Source of the DNA: Marinitenerispora sediminis | Lineage (GTDB): Bacteria; Actinomycetota; Actinomycetes; Streptosporangiales; Streptosporangiaceae | Reading direction: 5' to 3' | Assembly (NCBI RefSeq): GCF_003336425.1 | Contig: NZ_QEIO01000029.1 | Location: 1 to 48,318, forward strand | Length of the DNA stretch: 48,318 nt | Shown: positions 25,626 to 34,740 of the stretch, piece after piece | Layout: the number at the start of each line of letters is the position of its first letter | Numbering within the stretch: the stretch's first letter is position 1 | Notes under the pieces: generated by a model | The model's input: only the letters and a program-made list of their open reading frames with translations | Databases searched by the model: none | Told to the model about the DNA's origin: nothing | Program-made: the position numbers and the translations under genes

Positions 25626-26465
25626 TCACGCCCGCTCGGACGGCCGCACCGCGGGGAACCGGTAGCACAGCACCCGGGCCATCCGCCGCACCGCCGGGAT
25701 ACGGACCAGCATCCGGTACGCCCACGGCAGCTTGGCCAGGTCGGCGGGTGAAGCGATGCCCGGGGCGCTCACGAACACCAGCCCCGGAACGGCCGCCTCC
25801 AACTCTCCCGCATCGTCGATCCCCCAGCGCAGGGCGGCGCCGGTCGCGCGCAGGGTGCGGTGCAGCGCAGCCAGCCGCAGCGCCCGCCGGGACAGCGCGT
25901 CGAACGCCGCCTCCCCCTGCGGGAACCGCCCGACGATTCCGCGCAGCAGCGCGACCACCGCCCCCTCCTCCAGGTAGGGAAGCACCCCCTCGGCGACGAC
26001 GGCCACCGGGCGCTCCGACGGGACCTCCGCGAGCCAGGCGGAGCCGGTGAGCGACGCTCCGAGGAGGTGGTACTCCCCCTCGGGCGCGGGCAGCAGCCGC
26101 CGGCGCAGGTCCACGACGTCGGGGTAGTCGACGTCGTACCACGCCCCCGAGGGCGGGACCCCGATCCGCAGCGCCCGGCTGTCCAGACCGCATCCCAGAT
26201 GCAGCACGGCGGCGCCGGGCTCGCGGGCGAGCATCTCCAGCGCCAGCCGGTCGAAGGTCCTGGCGCGCACCGCGACGCTTACCGTATCGGTGCGCCGAGT
26301 CCGCAGCCGGCGGAAGTCGTAGTCGAGCGCGGCGACCGCCTCCACCGCCCACGGGTCGGCCAGGACCGGATCCGGCGCGGCGCTCTGCACCGCGCGCGCG
26401 TACAGGGTGGCGAGCATCGTCGCCTTCGTGCCGGTGAAGGCGACCTTCGGCGTGTCGGGGCTCAT
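25626..26465 (-). CDS. Leucine carboxyl methyltransferase-family SAM methyltransferase
   Basis: This 279-residue class I SAM-dependent methyltransferase belongs to the LCMT (PF04072) group. It opens with the family-typical TGTKATMLATLYARAVQS. The SAM site is VLHLGCGLDSRALRI near residue 92, followed by WYDVDYPDVVDLRR and VAEGVLPYLEE. In bacteria many such enzymes act on polyketide or small-molecule carboxylates or on unknown substrates. ATG 26465 has AGGAGG upstream. It lies downstream of ileS on the same strand, but a strong hairpin separates them, so it probably has its own promoter. Confidence 0.88.
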   Translation of the reverse strand: MSPDTPKVAFTGTKATMLATLYARAVQSAAPDPVLADPWAVEAVAALDYDFRRLRTRRTDTVSVAVRARTFDRLALEMLAREPGAAVLHLGCGLDSRALRIGVPPSGAWYDVDYPDVVDLRRRLLPAPEGEYHLLGASLTGSAWLAEVPSERPVAVVAEGVLPYLEEGAVVALLRGIVGRFPQGEAAFDALSRRALRLAALHRTLRATGAALRWGIDDAGELEAAVPGLVFVSAPGIASPADLAKLPWAYRMLVRIPAVRRMARVLCYRFPAVRPSERA

Positions 26466-26580
26466 GGCGCCCTCCTGACCGCGGCGACCGCGCACTCCCA
26501 TGCTTCCCGCTGCGGGCCCGGCCAACCCGCGGGCCGCCGCGGCCGGGGCGTGGCGGGGCACCGGACCGCCGAAGACGCGC

Positions 26581-26611
26581 GGGGCCGGGAGCGCCAGCCG
26601 CTCCCGGCCCC
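26581..26611 (-). terminator. ileS terminator hairpin
   Basis: A perfect 13-bp stem (26581-26593 with 26599-26611, 5-base loop) begins 15 bases after the ileS stop codon on the minus strand. It has no T tract, as is usual in very GC-rich genomes. Confidence 0.7.
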
Positions 26612-26626
26612 CTCGCGCCGTCTCCG

Positions 26627-29600
26627 TCAGACCTTCCGGAGCCAGAACCGCAGCCCGAAGTCCGGCGCCTCGACCGCGTGCGCCGGGCCGTCCGGAGCAC
26701 CCTCGGCCAGGTCCCGGGCCAGCACCTCGGCGCCGATCACCGCGCCGTGCTCGGCCACGGCCTGGGCGGTCACGGGGTCGGTGGCGGCCCACCACAGGTC
26801 GATGCGGTCCGAGATGTCCAGGCCGCTGGACTTGCGGGCGTCCTGCACCAGCCGGACCACCTCGCGGGCCAGACCGGCGCGCTGTAGCTCCGGGGTGATC
26901 TCCAGGTCCAGCGCGACCGTCTCACCGGACTCCGCGGCCACCGCCCAGCCCTCGCGCGGCTGCTCGGTGACGAGCACCTCCTCGGCGCTGACCTCCACCG
27001 GCTCGCCCGCCACCTCCACGTGCGCCCAGCCGGTCGAGCGCACCTGCTCCACCAGCTTCCTGGCGTCGGCGGCCTGGATGGCCTTGGCGACCAGCGGGGT
27101 GCGCTTGGCGAAGCGCTTCCCGAGTGTCCGGAAGTTCGGCTTCACCACGTAGTCGACGAGGTCGCCGCCCACCGAGGACAGCGGGTCGAGCCGGACCACG
27201 TTCAACTCGTCGGCGACCTGGCCGCGCAGCTGCTCGGGCAGGTCCCCGAAGCCCGCGGCGCCCACCAGCGCCCGCGCCAGCGGCTGGCGGGTGCGCACAC
27301 CCGAGTCGGCCCGGGCGGCGCGGCCGAGCTCGACCAGCCGGCGGGTGAGGGCCATCTGCTCCGACAGCCCGGTGTCGATCAGCTCCTCCCGGACCTGCGG
27401 CCAGCGGGCCAGGTGCACCGACTCCGGTGCGTCGGGGCGCCGCAGCGCCACCCACACGTGGTCGGTGAGGAACGGCACCAGCGGGGCCATCAGCAGCGTG
27501 ACCGTCTCCAGGCATTCGAAGAGCGTCGCGAAGGCCGCCGCGCCTTCGGGAGTGGAGGCTCCGGACCAGAACCGGCGGCGGGACCGGCGCACGTACCAGT
27601 TCGACAGGTCGTCCACGAACGCCGTGAGCAGCCGCCCGGCCGCCGCCGTGTCGAACCGCTCCAGCGCCTCGTCCACCCCCCGGACGACGCGGTTCAGCTC
27701 CGAGAGCACCCAGCGGTCCAGCAGCGGCCGCTCGGCGGGCGCCGGGGCGTCGGCCAGGCGCGCGTGCGACCACGTCTCGCCGGCGTTGGCGTACAGCGTG
27801 AAGAACGACGCCGTGTTGTAGTAGGTGAGCAGGACCTTGCGGACGATCTCCTCCAGCGCCGCGTGCCCGACCCGGCGCGGCGTCCACGGCGAGCCGCTGG
27901 CCGCCATGAACCAGCGCACCGCGTCGGCGCCGTGCCGCTCCATGACCGCCATGGGCTCCAGCACGTTGCCCAAGTGCTTGCTCATCTTGCGGCCGTCCTC
28001 GGCGAGGATGTGGCCCAGGCAGACCACGTTCTTGTAGGAGGTCTGGCCGAAGACGAGGGTGCTCACCGTCATCATCGAGTAGAACCAGCCGCGGGTCTGG
28101 TCGATGGCCTCGCAGATGTACTGGCCGGGGAAGTTCGCGCGGAACACCTCGTCGTTGCGGTGCGGCGCCCCCCACTGCGCGAACGGCATGGAGCCGGAAT
28201 CGTACCAGACGTCGATGACCTCGGGCACCCGCCGGGCGGTGCCGCCGCACTCGGGGCAGTCGAACACCACGTCGTCGACGTAGGGGCGGTGCGGGTCCAG
28301 GGCGCTCAGGTCCCGGCCCGCCAGCCCGCCCAGCTCGGCGAGCGAGCCCACGACCGTGACGTGGTCCTCGACGCAGGTCCAGACCGGCAGCGGGGTGCCC
28401 CAGTAGCGGCTCCGCGACAGCGCCCAGTCGACGTTGTTGCGCAGCCACTCCCCGTAGCGGCCCTCCTTGATGTTGCCCGGTACCCAGTTGGTCGCCGCGT
28501 TCTGCTCCAGCAGCCGGTCCTTGATCGCGGTCGTCCGGATGTACCAGGAGGGCAGCGCGTAGTACATCAGCGGGGTGTGGCAGCGCCAGCAGTGCGGATA
28601 GCTGTGCTCGTAGGCGACGTGCCGGAAGAGCAGCCCGCGCTCCTTCAGGTCGGTCACCAGCGTGGCGTCGGCGGTCTTGAAGAACACCCCGCCGACCAGG
28701 TCGAGGCCGGCCTCGAACGTGCCGTCCGCGCGCACCGGGTTGACCACCGGCAGGCCGTAGGAGCGGCAGACGGCCATGTCGTCGGCGCCGAAGGCGGGGG
28801 ACTGGTGCACCAGGCCGGTGCCGTCCTCGACCGTGACGTAGTCCGCGAGCACCACGTAGTGCGCCGGCTCCTCGAAGGCCACCAGCTCGAACGGCCGCTG
28901 GTAGGTCCAGCGCTCCATCTCCGCACCCTCGAAGCGCTCGCCGGTCGGCTGCCACCCCTCGCCGAGGGCGCTGCCGAGCAGTGGTTCGGCGACGAGCAGC
29001 CGCTCGGTGCCGTTGGTCGCCACCACGTACTGCACCTCCGGGTGCACGGCGACCGCGGTGTTGGACACCAGCGTCCACGGGGTGGTCGTCCAGACCAGCA
29101 GCGAGGTGGGCCGCCCAGGGTCGGCCAGCGGCCCCGAGGTGACCGGGAAGCGCACGTACACCGACGGGTCGGTGACGGTCTCGTACCCCTGCGCGAGCTC
29201 GTGGTCGGCGAGCGTCGTGCCGCACCGCGGGCAGTAGGGGCTGATCCGGTAGTCGCGGAACAGCAGGCCCTTCTCCCAGATGACCTTGAGCGACCACCAG
29301 ACCGACTCGACGTACTCCGGGTCCATGGTGCGGTACGCCTCGTCCATGTTGACCCAGTAGCCCATGCGCTCGGTCATCGCGGTGAACGCGTCGACGTTGC
29401 GCAGCACCGACTCGCGGCACCGGTCGTTGAACTCGGCGACGCCGAAGGTCTCGATGTCCTTCTTGCCGCTGAGCCCGAGCTCCTTCTCCACGGCCACCTC
29501 GACCGGCAGGCCGTGGCAGTCCCAGCCGGCCTTGCGGTCGACGTGGAAGCCCTTCATCGTCTTGAACCGCGGGAAGACGTCCTTGAACACCCGCGCCTCG

Positions 29601-29806
29601 ACGTGGTGCACCCCGGGCTGGCCGTTGGCGGTCGGCGGCCCCTCGAAGAAGACCCAGTTGCGGCCGCCGCGCGTCTGCTCCAGGGAGCGCTCGAACACCT
29701 TCTGGTCGGACCAGCGGCGCAGCACCTCGTGCTCCACGGCGGGCAGGTCGACCTGGGCCGGCAGCGCGGGGAACGGCGGGGACGCGGGTCGTTGCTCTTG
29801 CGACAC
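26627..29806 (-). CDS. ileS: Isoleucyl-tRNA synthetase, eukaryote-like type (IleRS2)
   Basis: IleS charges tRNA-Ile with isoleucine. The 1059-residue protein is a class I synthetase with the connective editing domain, including the GWDCHGLPVE motif and LLVWTTTPWTL. KMSKS is present as DGRKMSKHLGN near residue 605, and an anticodon-binding domain and C-terminal extension follow. The HIGH motif is rearranged to GVHH at residues 65-68 (codons 29603-29614). Sequence and length fit the type 2, eukaryote-like IleRS, a group with naturally low mupirocin sensitivity. GTG 29806 is preceded by GGAAAGG. It is the only ileS in this window and is controlled by a T-box leader. Confidence 0.96.
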   Translation of the reverse strand: MSQEQRPASPPFPALPAQVDLPAVEHEVLRRWSDQKVFERSLEQTRGGRNWVFFEGPPTANGQPGVHHVEARVFKDVFPRFKTMKGFHVDRKAGWDCHGLPVEVAVEKELGLSGKKDIETFGVAEFNDRCRESVLRNVDAFTAMTERMGYWVNMDEAYRTMDPEYVESVWWSLKVIWEKGLLFRDYRISPYCPRCGTTLADHELAQGYETVTDPSVYVRFPVTSGPLADPGRPTSLLVWTTTPWTLVSNTAVAVHPEVQYVVATNGTERLLVAEPLLGSALGEGWQPTGERFEGAEMERWTYQRPFELVAFEEPAHYVVLADYVTVEDGTGLVHQSPAFGADDMAVCRSYGLPVVNPVRADGTFEAGLDLVGGVFFKTADATLVTDLKERGLLFRHVAYEHSYPHCWRCHTPLMYYALPSWYIRTTAIKDRLLEQNAATNWVPGNIKEGRYGEWLRNNVDWALSRSRYWGTPLPVWTCVEDHVTVVGSLAELGGLAGRDLSALDPHRPYVDDVVFDCPECGGTARRVPEVIDVWYDSGSMPFAQWGAPHRNDEVFRANFPGQYICEAIDQTRGWFYSMMTVSTLVFGQTSYKNVVCLGHILAEDGRKMSKHLGNVLEPMAVMERHGADAVRWFMAASGSPWTPRRVGHAALEEIVRKVLLTYYNTASFFTLYANAGETWSHARLADAPAPAERPLLDRWVLSELNRVVRGVDEALERFDTAAAGRLLTAFVDDLSNWYVRRSRRRFWSGASTPEGAAAFATLFECLETVTLLMAPLVPFLTDHVWVALRRPDAPESVHLARWPQVREELIDTGLSEQMALTRRLVELGRAARADSGVRTRQPLARALVGAAGFGDLPEQLRGQVADELNVVRLDPLSSVGGDLVDYVVKPNFRTLGKRFAKRTPLVAKAIQAADARKLVEQVRSTGWAHVEVAGEPVEVSAEEVLVTEQPREGWAVAAESGETVALDLEITPELQRAGLAREVVRLVQDARKSSGLDISDRIDLWWAATDPVTAQAVAEHGAVIGAEVLARDLAEGAPDGPAHAVEAPDFGLRFWLRKV

Positions 29807-30092
29807 CTGGGTACCTTTCCATCAGGACGTGTGCACCTGACGGAGGGACGAGGCCGGGGCCCCGCGGTACCACCCTCCTTGGTAGCGCCGTCGCCGGACG
29901 CTGCCCACTTCGTTCGCTGCCGCAGTCGGGTCTACTTGGCCCGCCGCCTCCGGTGGACGCGGTGGTGGTCGGGACCGTTCTTCCGACGGCTCCGGGGTGA
30001 TCTTCCCGGCCGGGCATACCCTCGGGCTCGCACCGTCCCCGAGTCGCTCCTGGCTGTGTCCGGCGGTACTCGTCCCCATCCAAGCCTCGCTG
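29807..30092 (-). promoter_or_regulatory. T-box riboswitch for ileS
   Basis: The ileS leader contains the T-box sequence GGTGGTACCGCG at 29863-29874 (minus strand), including TGGT, which pairs with the ACCA end of uncharged tRNA-Ile. A Stem I-like hairpin has an AUC isoleucine codon at 29999-30001 as probable specifier (context AAGATCACC). GGAGGG at 29873-29878 can pair with CCCTCC nearby. No terminator with a T tract follows, and the ribosome binding site GGAAAGG is within reach, so control is probably at translation, as known for actinobacterial ileS T-boxes. Transcription probably starts near 30092. Confidence 0.93.
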
Positions 30093-30098
30093 GCACCG

Positions 30099-30104
30099 AG
30101 GATA
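30099..30104 (-). promoter_or_regulatory. -10 element of ileS T-box transcript
   Basis: TATCCT on the minus strand lies upstream of the first T-box helix. No good -35 is seen at the right distance. Confidence 0.4.
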
Positions 30105-30207
30105 ACGCACCGCGGCGGCCGGCCGCCGCTCCCGCCGTCGCCGGGACCGACCGCTGAGCGGCATACTTGCCACTCGGAAGCTGCCGGAGCCGAGGCGGAG
30201 AGGGCAC

Positions 30208-30477
30208 ATGACCGGGGAGACGGGCGCGGGGGACGCGGTGCTGGTGACGCTGCCCGACCGCGAGGACGCCGAGGAACTCGCCGAGCAGCTGCTGGACCAG
30301 GGCTACCAGCCGTGCCTCGTGCACCGCGACATGCTCGCCGGCGAGGACGACGCCGAGGACGTCGACTGGGTGATCGAGGTGCGCACCGGACCGCACGGCG
30401 GCCCCGCGGTCTTCGACGAGCCGCACCTGGCCGCGCTCGCCGAGGACTACGGCGGGTTCGCCGTCGTGGAGTCCTGA
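30208..30477 (+). CDS. Small conserved acidic protein of unknown function
   Basis: This 89-residue acidic protein opens with a beta strand (AVLVTLPDREDAEELAEQLL) followed by a helix, and then a beta-hairpin-like DWVIEVRTGPHG. The layout resembles small ferredoxin-fold domains that handle ligands or partners, but no family is assigned. GGAGAGG lies ahead of ATG 30208. It is divergent from the ileS leader and separated from the traR-lspA genes by 213 bases with a promoter. Codon use is typical of the region, so it is probably a real gene. Confidence 0.7.
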   Translation: MTGETGAGDAVLVTLPDREDAEELAEQLLDQGYQPCLVHRDMLAGEDDAEDVDWVIEVRTGPHGGPAVFDEPHLAALAEDYGGFAVVES

Positions 30478-30533
30478 ACCGCCGACCGAGGACCAGCCGC
30501 CTCCGGCGACGCGGGGGCGGGCCGACGCGGTTG

Positions 30534-30562
30534 TTGCCCTCTCCCGGATCGCGATCTAAGCT
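30534..30562 (+). promoter_or_regulatory. Promoter for traR/dksA-lspA-rluD
   Basis: TTGCCC (30534-30539) and TAAGCT (30557-30562) are 17 bases apart. The spacer contains the 10-base palindrome GATCGCGATC (30547-30556), a possible operator. Transcription would start near 30569, leaving a leader of about 120 bases. Confidence 0.6.
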
Positions 30563-30690
30563 TCGCGTCACCGTGCGGTTCGCGCTGCGATGTCCCACGA
30601 AACCGCATGTCAACGGGAGGGTCCACGGGGGACCGTCAGCGAGCTCTGCGTCGTGCGCCGGGTGGCGGGCCGCGACGTCCGGGGGAGACG

Positions 30691-31176
30691 ATGACCATGG
30701 CGACGGCTGCCAGGACGCGGAACGACGAGCACGGGGGGCGCGGTGGCGACGAGCGGGGGAGAGGTACGCGAGTGACGGATCCGGCGGCCCTCCCCGTCCG
30801 GCCGGGGGAGGACCCCTGGACGGAGGCCGAGCTGGCCGCCGTGCGCGGGGAGCTGGAGGCCGAGATCGCCCGGCTGCGCGGCGAGATCGCCAGCGCCGAG
30901 ACCGAGCTGGCCGAACGGCTGTCGGACTCGGTGGACGGCGCGGGGGACGACCCCGCGGATACCGGGGCGAAGACGTACCAGCGCGAGCACGATCTCGCGT
31001 TGGCATACAATACCCGTGAACTGCTCGCGCAGAGCGAGCGGGCCATCGAACGGATGGCCGCGGGGACCTACGGCGTCTGCGAGTCGTGCGGACAGGCCAT
31101 CGGCAAGGCCAGGCTGCAGGCGTTCCCGCGTGCCACGCAATGTGTGAAGTGCAAACAGCGCGAGGAGCGTCGCTGA
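30691..31176 (+). CDS. TraR/DksA-type zinc-finger protein
   Basis: The 161-residue product has a basic, variable N-terminus, a long coiled-coil stretch (about residues 50-105, ELEAEIARLRGEIASAETEL) and a C-terminal four-cysteine zinc finger, CESCG...CVKCK. This is the DksA/TraR C4 type; such proteins act in the RNA polymerase secondary channel. The acidic tip motif of DksA is not clearly seen. ATG 30691 is preceded by GGGGGAGACG. Starts at ATG 30607 and GTG 30772 are possible. It lies directly upstream of lspA, whose apparent start overlaps its stop, and this traR-lspA-rluD order is common in actinobacteria. Confidence 0.88.
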   Translation: MTMATAARTRNDEHGGRGGDERGRGTRVTDPAALPVRPGEDPWTEAELAAVRGELEAEIARLRGEIASAETELAERLSDSVDGAGDDPADTGAKTYQREHDLALAYNTRELLAQSERAIERMAAGTYGVCESCGQAIGKARLQAFPRATQCVKCKQREERR

Positions 31177-31850
31177 GTGACGTAGAGCCCTCCGGGGACA
31201 ACCAGACCGCGCACGGATCCGCCGCGACGAAGCCGCGGCGGTTCGTGCTTCTGCTCATCGTCGCGGCCGTCGCGCTCGCGGCGGACTACGCCACCAAGGA
31301 GATCGCGCTCGCCCGCTTCTCACCGCAGGATCCGGTGGAGCTGCTGGGTGGGCTGCTGCGGTTCACGCTGATCTTCAACCCGGGCGCGGCGTTCTCGATC
31401 GGCACCGGTGTGACCTGGCTGCTGACCCTGATCGCGCTCGGTGTGGTCGTCTACATCCTGCGGGTGGCGCGGACGCTGCGCAGTACCGGCTGGGCCCTCG
31501 CGCTCGGCCTCATCCTGGGCGGGGCCAGCGGCAACCTGATGGACCGCTTCTTCCGGGAGCCCGCTCCGCTGCACGGCTGGGTGGTCGACTGGATCCAGCT
31601 GCCCAACTGGCCGGTGTTCAACATCGCCGACTCCTGCATCGTCACCGGGGGCGTCCTGGTGGTGATCCTGGCGTTCCGCGGCATCAACCCCGACGGCACC
31701 CGCGAGTCCGAGCGGGAGGCCGCCGCGGCCGCCGCTGCCGCGGAGGGCCCGGTGGAGGACGAGGCGCAGGGCCCGTCCGGCTCCGGCGAGCGGCCGAGCG
31801 GGACGGGCGGCGGGCACGCGCCTGGGACGAAGGAGGACGGCGGTGAGTGA
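31173..31850 (+). CDS. lspA: Prolipoprotein signal peptidase LspA, probable CTG start
   Basis: LspA is the aspartyl protease that removes signal peptides from lipid-modified prolipoproteins. Four membrane helices are visible between about residues 22 and 170. The catalytic aspartates lie in GNLMDRFF and FNIADSCI, and NPGAAFSIG is present. An Ala/Glu-rich acidic tail of about 60 residues is appended. The reading frame has no ATG or GTG with a ribosome binding site. The best start is CTG 31173, which has GAGGAG six bases upstream and overlaps the traR stop as CTGA, giving the family-like MSDVEPSG. ATG 31140 and GTG 31149 are alternatives without ribosome binding sites. The rluD GTG overlaps the end. 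Confidence 0.92.
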   Translation: MSDVEPSGDNQTAHGSAATKPRRFVLLLIVAAVALAADYATKEIALARFSPQDPVELLGGLLRFTLIFNPGAAFSIGTGVTWLLTLIALGVVVYILRVARTLRSTGWALALGLILGGASGNLMDRFFREPAPLHGWVVDWIQLPNWPVFNIADSCIVTGGVLVVILAFRGINPDGTRESEREAAAAAAAAEGPVEDEAQGPSGSGERPSGTGGGHAPGTKEDGGE

Positions 31851-32769
31851 CCACCGCAGCATGCCGGTGCCCGACGGCCTGGAGGGCGACCGGCTGGACG
31901 CCGCGCTGGCCCGGATGTTCGGGCTCTCGCGCAGCCGCGCCGCCGAGCTGATCGCCGAGGGCAACGTCCTCGTCGACGGCGCCGCCGCGGCCAAGTCCGA
32001 CCGCGTGCGGGGCGGGGCCTGGCTCGACGTCACGCTGCCCCCGCCGCCCAGCGCCCCCGTTCCGCGCCCCGAGCCGGTGCCCGGCCTGCGCGTCGTGTAC
32101 GAGGACTCCGACATCGTCGTGGTCGACAAGCCGGTCGGCGTCGTCGCGCACCCCACGGTGGGCTGGACCGGCCCCTCCGTCATCGAGGGGCTGCTGGCCT
32201 CCGGCGTCCAGGTCACCACGAGCGGCGCCGCCGAGCGGCAGGGCATCGTGCACCGGCTGGACGCCAACACCACCGGGCTCATGGTGGTCGCCAAGAGCGA
32301 GGTGGCCTACAGCGTCCTCAAGCGCGCCTTCAAGGAGCGCACGGTGGACAAGCACTACCACACACTCGTCCAGGGGCACCCCGACCCGCTGCGCGGCACC
32401 ATCGACGCCCCCATCGACCGCCACCCCTCCGGTGACGGCCGGTTCGCCGTGGTGGCCGGCGGGCGGCCCTCGGTCACCCACTACGACACCCTGGAGGCGT
32501 TCCGCGCCGCCAGCCTGCTGGACGTCAAGCTGGAGACCGGCCGCACCCACCAGATCCGGGTGCACATGGCGGCCATGCGGCACCCGTGCGTCGGCGACCA
32601 CCTGTACGGCGCCGACCCCACGCTCGCCGCCCGGCTCGGGATCCGGCGGCAGTGGCTGCACGCCGTCCGGCTCGGCTTCGACCACCCCACGCAGGGGCGC
32701 CCGGTCGAGTTCGAGAGCCCCTATCCGGAGGACCTGGAGAAGGCCGTGGCTCAGCTCCGCGAGGACTGA
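31843..32769 (+). CDS. RluA-family 23S rRNA pseudouridine synthase (RluD-like)
   Basis: The 308-residue product has an N-terminal S4 RNA-binding domain ([19 protein letters not shown] near residue 27) and a RluA-type catalytic domain. Catalytic Asp lies in [19 protein letters not shown] near residue 141. [10 protein letters not shown] and [12 protein letters not shown] are also typical. RluD-type enzymes modify U1911, U1915 and U1917 of 23S rRNA. GTG 31843 overlaps lspA by eight bases and has AAGGAGGA upstream. The 3' end overlaps the convergent EamA gene by 19 bases. Confidence 0.93.
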   Translation: MSDHRSMPVPDGLEGDRLDAALARMFGLSRSRAAELIAEGNVLVDGAAAAKSDRVRGGAWLDVTLPPPPSAPVPRPEPVPGLRVVYEDSDIVVVDKPVGVVAHPTVGWTGPSVIEGLLASGVQVTTSGAAERQGIVHRLDANTTGLMVVAKSEVAYSVLKRAFKERTVDKHYHTLVQGHPDPLRGTIDAPIDRHPSGDGRFAVVAGGRPSVTHYDTLEAFRAASLLDVKLETGRTHQIRVHMAAMRHPCVGDHLYGADPTLAARLGIRRQWLHAVRLGFDHPTQGRPVEFESPYPEDLEKAVAQLRED

Positions 32770-33749
32770 GCCGAGGCGCCCGGCTCCGGGGAGGTACCCG
32801 GTGTGAGCGGCGCGCCCCGGCCGGGCCGCCGCCTCGCGGAGGTCTGGCACAGCGCGGCACCGAGGATGATGACGGCCGCGCCGACCGGCTGGTTCCAGGA
32901 CAGGGTCTCACCGAGGATCAGCACCCCGGCGGCGATCGCCACGACCGGCGCCACGTAGGTGACGGTGGAGGCCACGGTCGCGCCGGCCTGCCGGATGATG
33001 CCGTACATCAGGACGTAGGCCAGTCCGGTCCCCAGCGCCCCCAGCGCGGTCACGGCCAGCACCACGCGCCACGGCAGCGACTCCGGCGCGTCGGCGACCA
33101 GCGGGGTGACCACCAGAAGCTGCGCGGTCCCGGTGATGAGCTGCCCCGTGGACAGCTCCAGGGAGCTGTGCCCCCGCCCGGCGAGGAACCGCCTGGCGTA
33201 CGGCGTGCCGATCCCGTAGCAGAGGGCGGCCCCCAGTGCCAGGAGCATCCCCGCGCCGCCCGCGCCCGCGACACCGGACCACACCCCGAACACGACGAGC
33301 ACCCCGAGGAAGCCGACCCCGAGGCCGACCAGCCGGCGGCGGGTGGGGCGCTCGTCGGAGAGCACCACCAGGCTGACCGCGAGTGTGAACAGCGGGGTCG
33401 TCGCGTTCGCGATGCCGGCGAGCGCTGAGGGGATCAGCTGCTCCGCGTAGCCGAACAGCGTGAACGGTACGACGTTGAGGAAGAACGCCGCGACGGACAG
33501 GTGCGCCCACGTGGCGAGCCCCCGGGGCAGCCGGCCCCGCGTCAGCAGCAGGACAGCGACCAGCGGGATGGCGCCGGTCACCATCCGCCCGAGCGCGATC
33601 TGCGCGGGCTCCAGTGCCTCGGTGCCGATCTTGATGAGGAGGAAGCTCGATCCCCAGATCAGGGAGAGCAGCAGGAACCCCACGCGCCAGTCCAGAGCGC
33701 GCGACAGGGGCGCGGCGGGCGTGCTGGTGGGGGGAGTGGAGACGGACAC
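32751..33749 (-). CDS. EamA/DMT-family transporter (RhaT/YdcZ type)
   Basis: This 332-residue protein has ten predicted membrane helices in two EamA repeats, starting [20 protein letters not shown] near residue 24. Each half contains the expected hydrophobic pattern, for example [16 protein letters not shown] and [20 protein letters not shown]. Such drug/metabolite transporters export amino acids or other small molecules; the substrate cannot be read from sequence. GTG 33749 lacks a ribosome binding site and may be leaderless. The stop overlaps the end of the rluD-like gene on the other strand. Confidence 0.9.
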   Translation of the reverse strand: MSVSTPPTSTPAAPLSRALDWRVGFLLLSLIWGSSFLLIKIGTEALEPAQIALGRMVTGAIPLVAVLLLTRGRLPRGLATWAHLSVAAFFLNVVPFTLFGYAEQLIPSALAGIANATTPLFTLAVSLVVLSDERPTRRRLVGLGVGFLGVLVVFGVWSGVAGAGGAGMLLALGAALCYGIGTPYARRFLAGRGHSSLELSTGQLITGTAQLLVVTPLVADAPESLPWRVVLAVTALGALGTGLAYVLMYGIIRQAGATVASTVTYVAPVVAIAAGVLILGETLSWNQPVGAAVIILGAALCQTSARRRPGRGAPLTPGTSPEPGASAQSSRS

Positions 33750-33756
33750 GGCGTCG

Positions 33757-33785
33757 TTTGTACCGTGTGGCGGGCTTCGGGTCCA
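33757..33785 (-). promoter_or_regulatory. Promoter of leaderless EamA transporter gene
   Basis: On the minus strand TACAAA (33757-33762) lies seven bases ahead of the GTG, with TGGACC 17 bases further upstream. No ribosome binding site is present. Confidence 0.4.
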
Positions 33786-34106
33786 CGTTGGTTTGCTTCA
33801 CCGACATGTGAGCGTTTCTTACCGGTCAGGGGGGCCGCCCGGGGTGTGCCCGGGCTGCCTCAAACGGCCCGCCGGTCCGGCGTCCCCGTCACCCGGGCGG
33901 GGCCCCGCGGCAGGGGCGGGCGCCGCGGCCCCGCCCGGCTCCGCGGGGGCTCCCGGACGGCGTGGACCGGCCGGGTCACGCCGGAGCGCCCCGCGAGCCC
34001 CGGCCGCGCGATCCGGACCCGGGCGGGCGAGCCGGTGCCGGAGGTGAGCCAGGCGAGGGCCGCCTGCCATCCGCCCCGCGCCCCGTCGTCCGCGAGCACG
34101 CCGTAT
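33786..34106. other. Gene-free GC-rich spacer
   Basis: No convincing gene is seen. It contains an imperfect hairpin near 33899-33935 (GGGGCCCCGCGGC against GCCGCGGCCCC). Short reading frames on both strands are Arg/Pro/Gly-rich and look like composition artefacts. Confidence 0.5.
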
Positions 34107-34153
34107 CGGCGCGGCCGCCCCGCCACCGACAGGTCGGCGGGGCGGCCGCGCCG
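34107..34153 (-). terminator. Terminator of the DUF4352 gene
   Basis: This is a perfect 18-bp inverted repeat (34107-34124 with 34136-34153) with an 11-base loop, starting five bases after the stop codon of the minus-strand DUF4352 gene. Confidence 0.75.
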
Positions 34154-34158
34154 GGCGG

Positions 34159-34740
34159 TCAGGCCACGTCAGCGGTCACGGAGTCACCGATCAGGCTCTC
34201 CGTGAACGTCACGCGCGCCGGCTCGAAGCTCCCCGACGCGGTCACCGTCCCGGTGGCGTTCTCGCCGGGCGCCAGCGTCACCGCTCCGATCTGCGTCTCG
34301 TCTGCTCCGAGACCGTCCGCGGTGTCGTGGACGGTGCCGTTGGCGTCCGTGATCGTGAAGAAGAGCGGGTTCACCTCGATGCTCTCGTCACCGTTGTTGG
34401 TGACGGTGACCCGCACGGAGGTGTAGTCGTCCCCCTGCGCGAGGATGCTCGGCGTGAAGTCCGCGGGTGTCGCCTCAAGGCCGATCGGGCCCTCCTCGAC
34501 GACCTCCTCCTCCGCGGCCTCCGCGTCGCTGTCCGCTGGCGGGCTCTCCTCCGCGGGTCCGGAGGCGGCGCTACCGCCGCCGGCTGGCGGCGCGGGCGCG
34601 TCGCCGCCGAGTACGGCGACGCAGCCGACGGCCAGAACCAGCACGAGCAGCGCGGCGCCACCGCAGCCGAGGCAGCCCCACAGCCACGGATTGCGCTTCT
34701 TCTGCTGGGGCGGTGGAGGAGGGGGTGGGGGACCGTACAT
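34159..34740 (-). CDS. Membrane-anchored DUF4352-type (telokin-like) protein
   Basis: This 193-residue protein has a proline run at the N-terminus (MYGPPPPPPPP), a basic stop, one membrane helix (about 19-44, WGCLGCGGAALLVLVLAVGC) and a Pro/Glu-rich acidic linker (about 48-85). A beta-sandwich domain follows with VRVTVTNNGDESIEVNPLFF and LAPGENATGTVTASG. This pattern matches DUF4352, a surface-exposed domain of unknown ligand in actinobacteria. AAGGAGA precedes ATG 34740. Stand-alone gene with its own terminator. Confidence 0.85.
   Translation of the reverse strand: MYGPPPPPPPPQQKKRNPWLWGCLGCGGAALLVLVLAVGCVAVLGGDAPAPPAGGGSAASGPAEESPPADSDAEAAEEEVVEEGPIGLEATPADFTPSILAQGDDYTSVRVTVTNNGDESIEVNPLFFTITDANGTVHDTADGLGADETQIGAVTLAPGENATGTVTASGSFEPARVTFTESLIGDSVTADVA

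Noticed and set aside
27020-30157. 1045-codon plus-strand reading frame opposite ileS
   Set aside because: It is an antisense frame made possible by high GC3 in ileS; IleS motifs are on the minus strand and its T-box leader is intact.
33819-34126. Small minus-strand reading frames downstream of the DUF4352 gene
   Set aside because: Arg/Gly/Pro-rich, no ribosome binding sites, and they run through the DUF4352 terminator hairpin.
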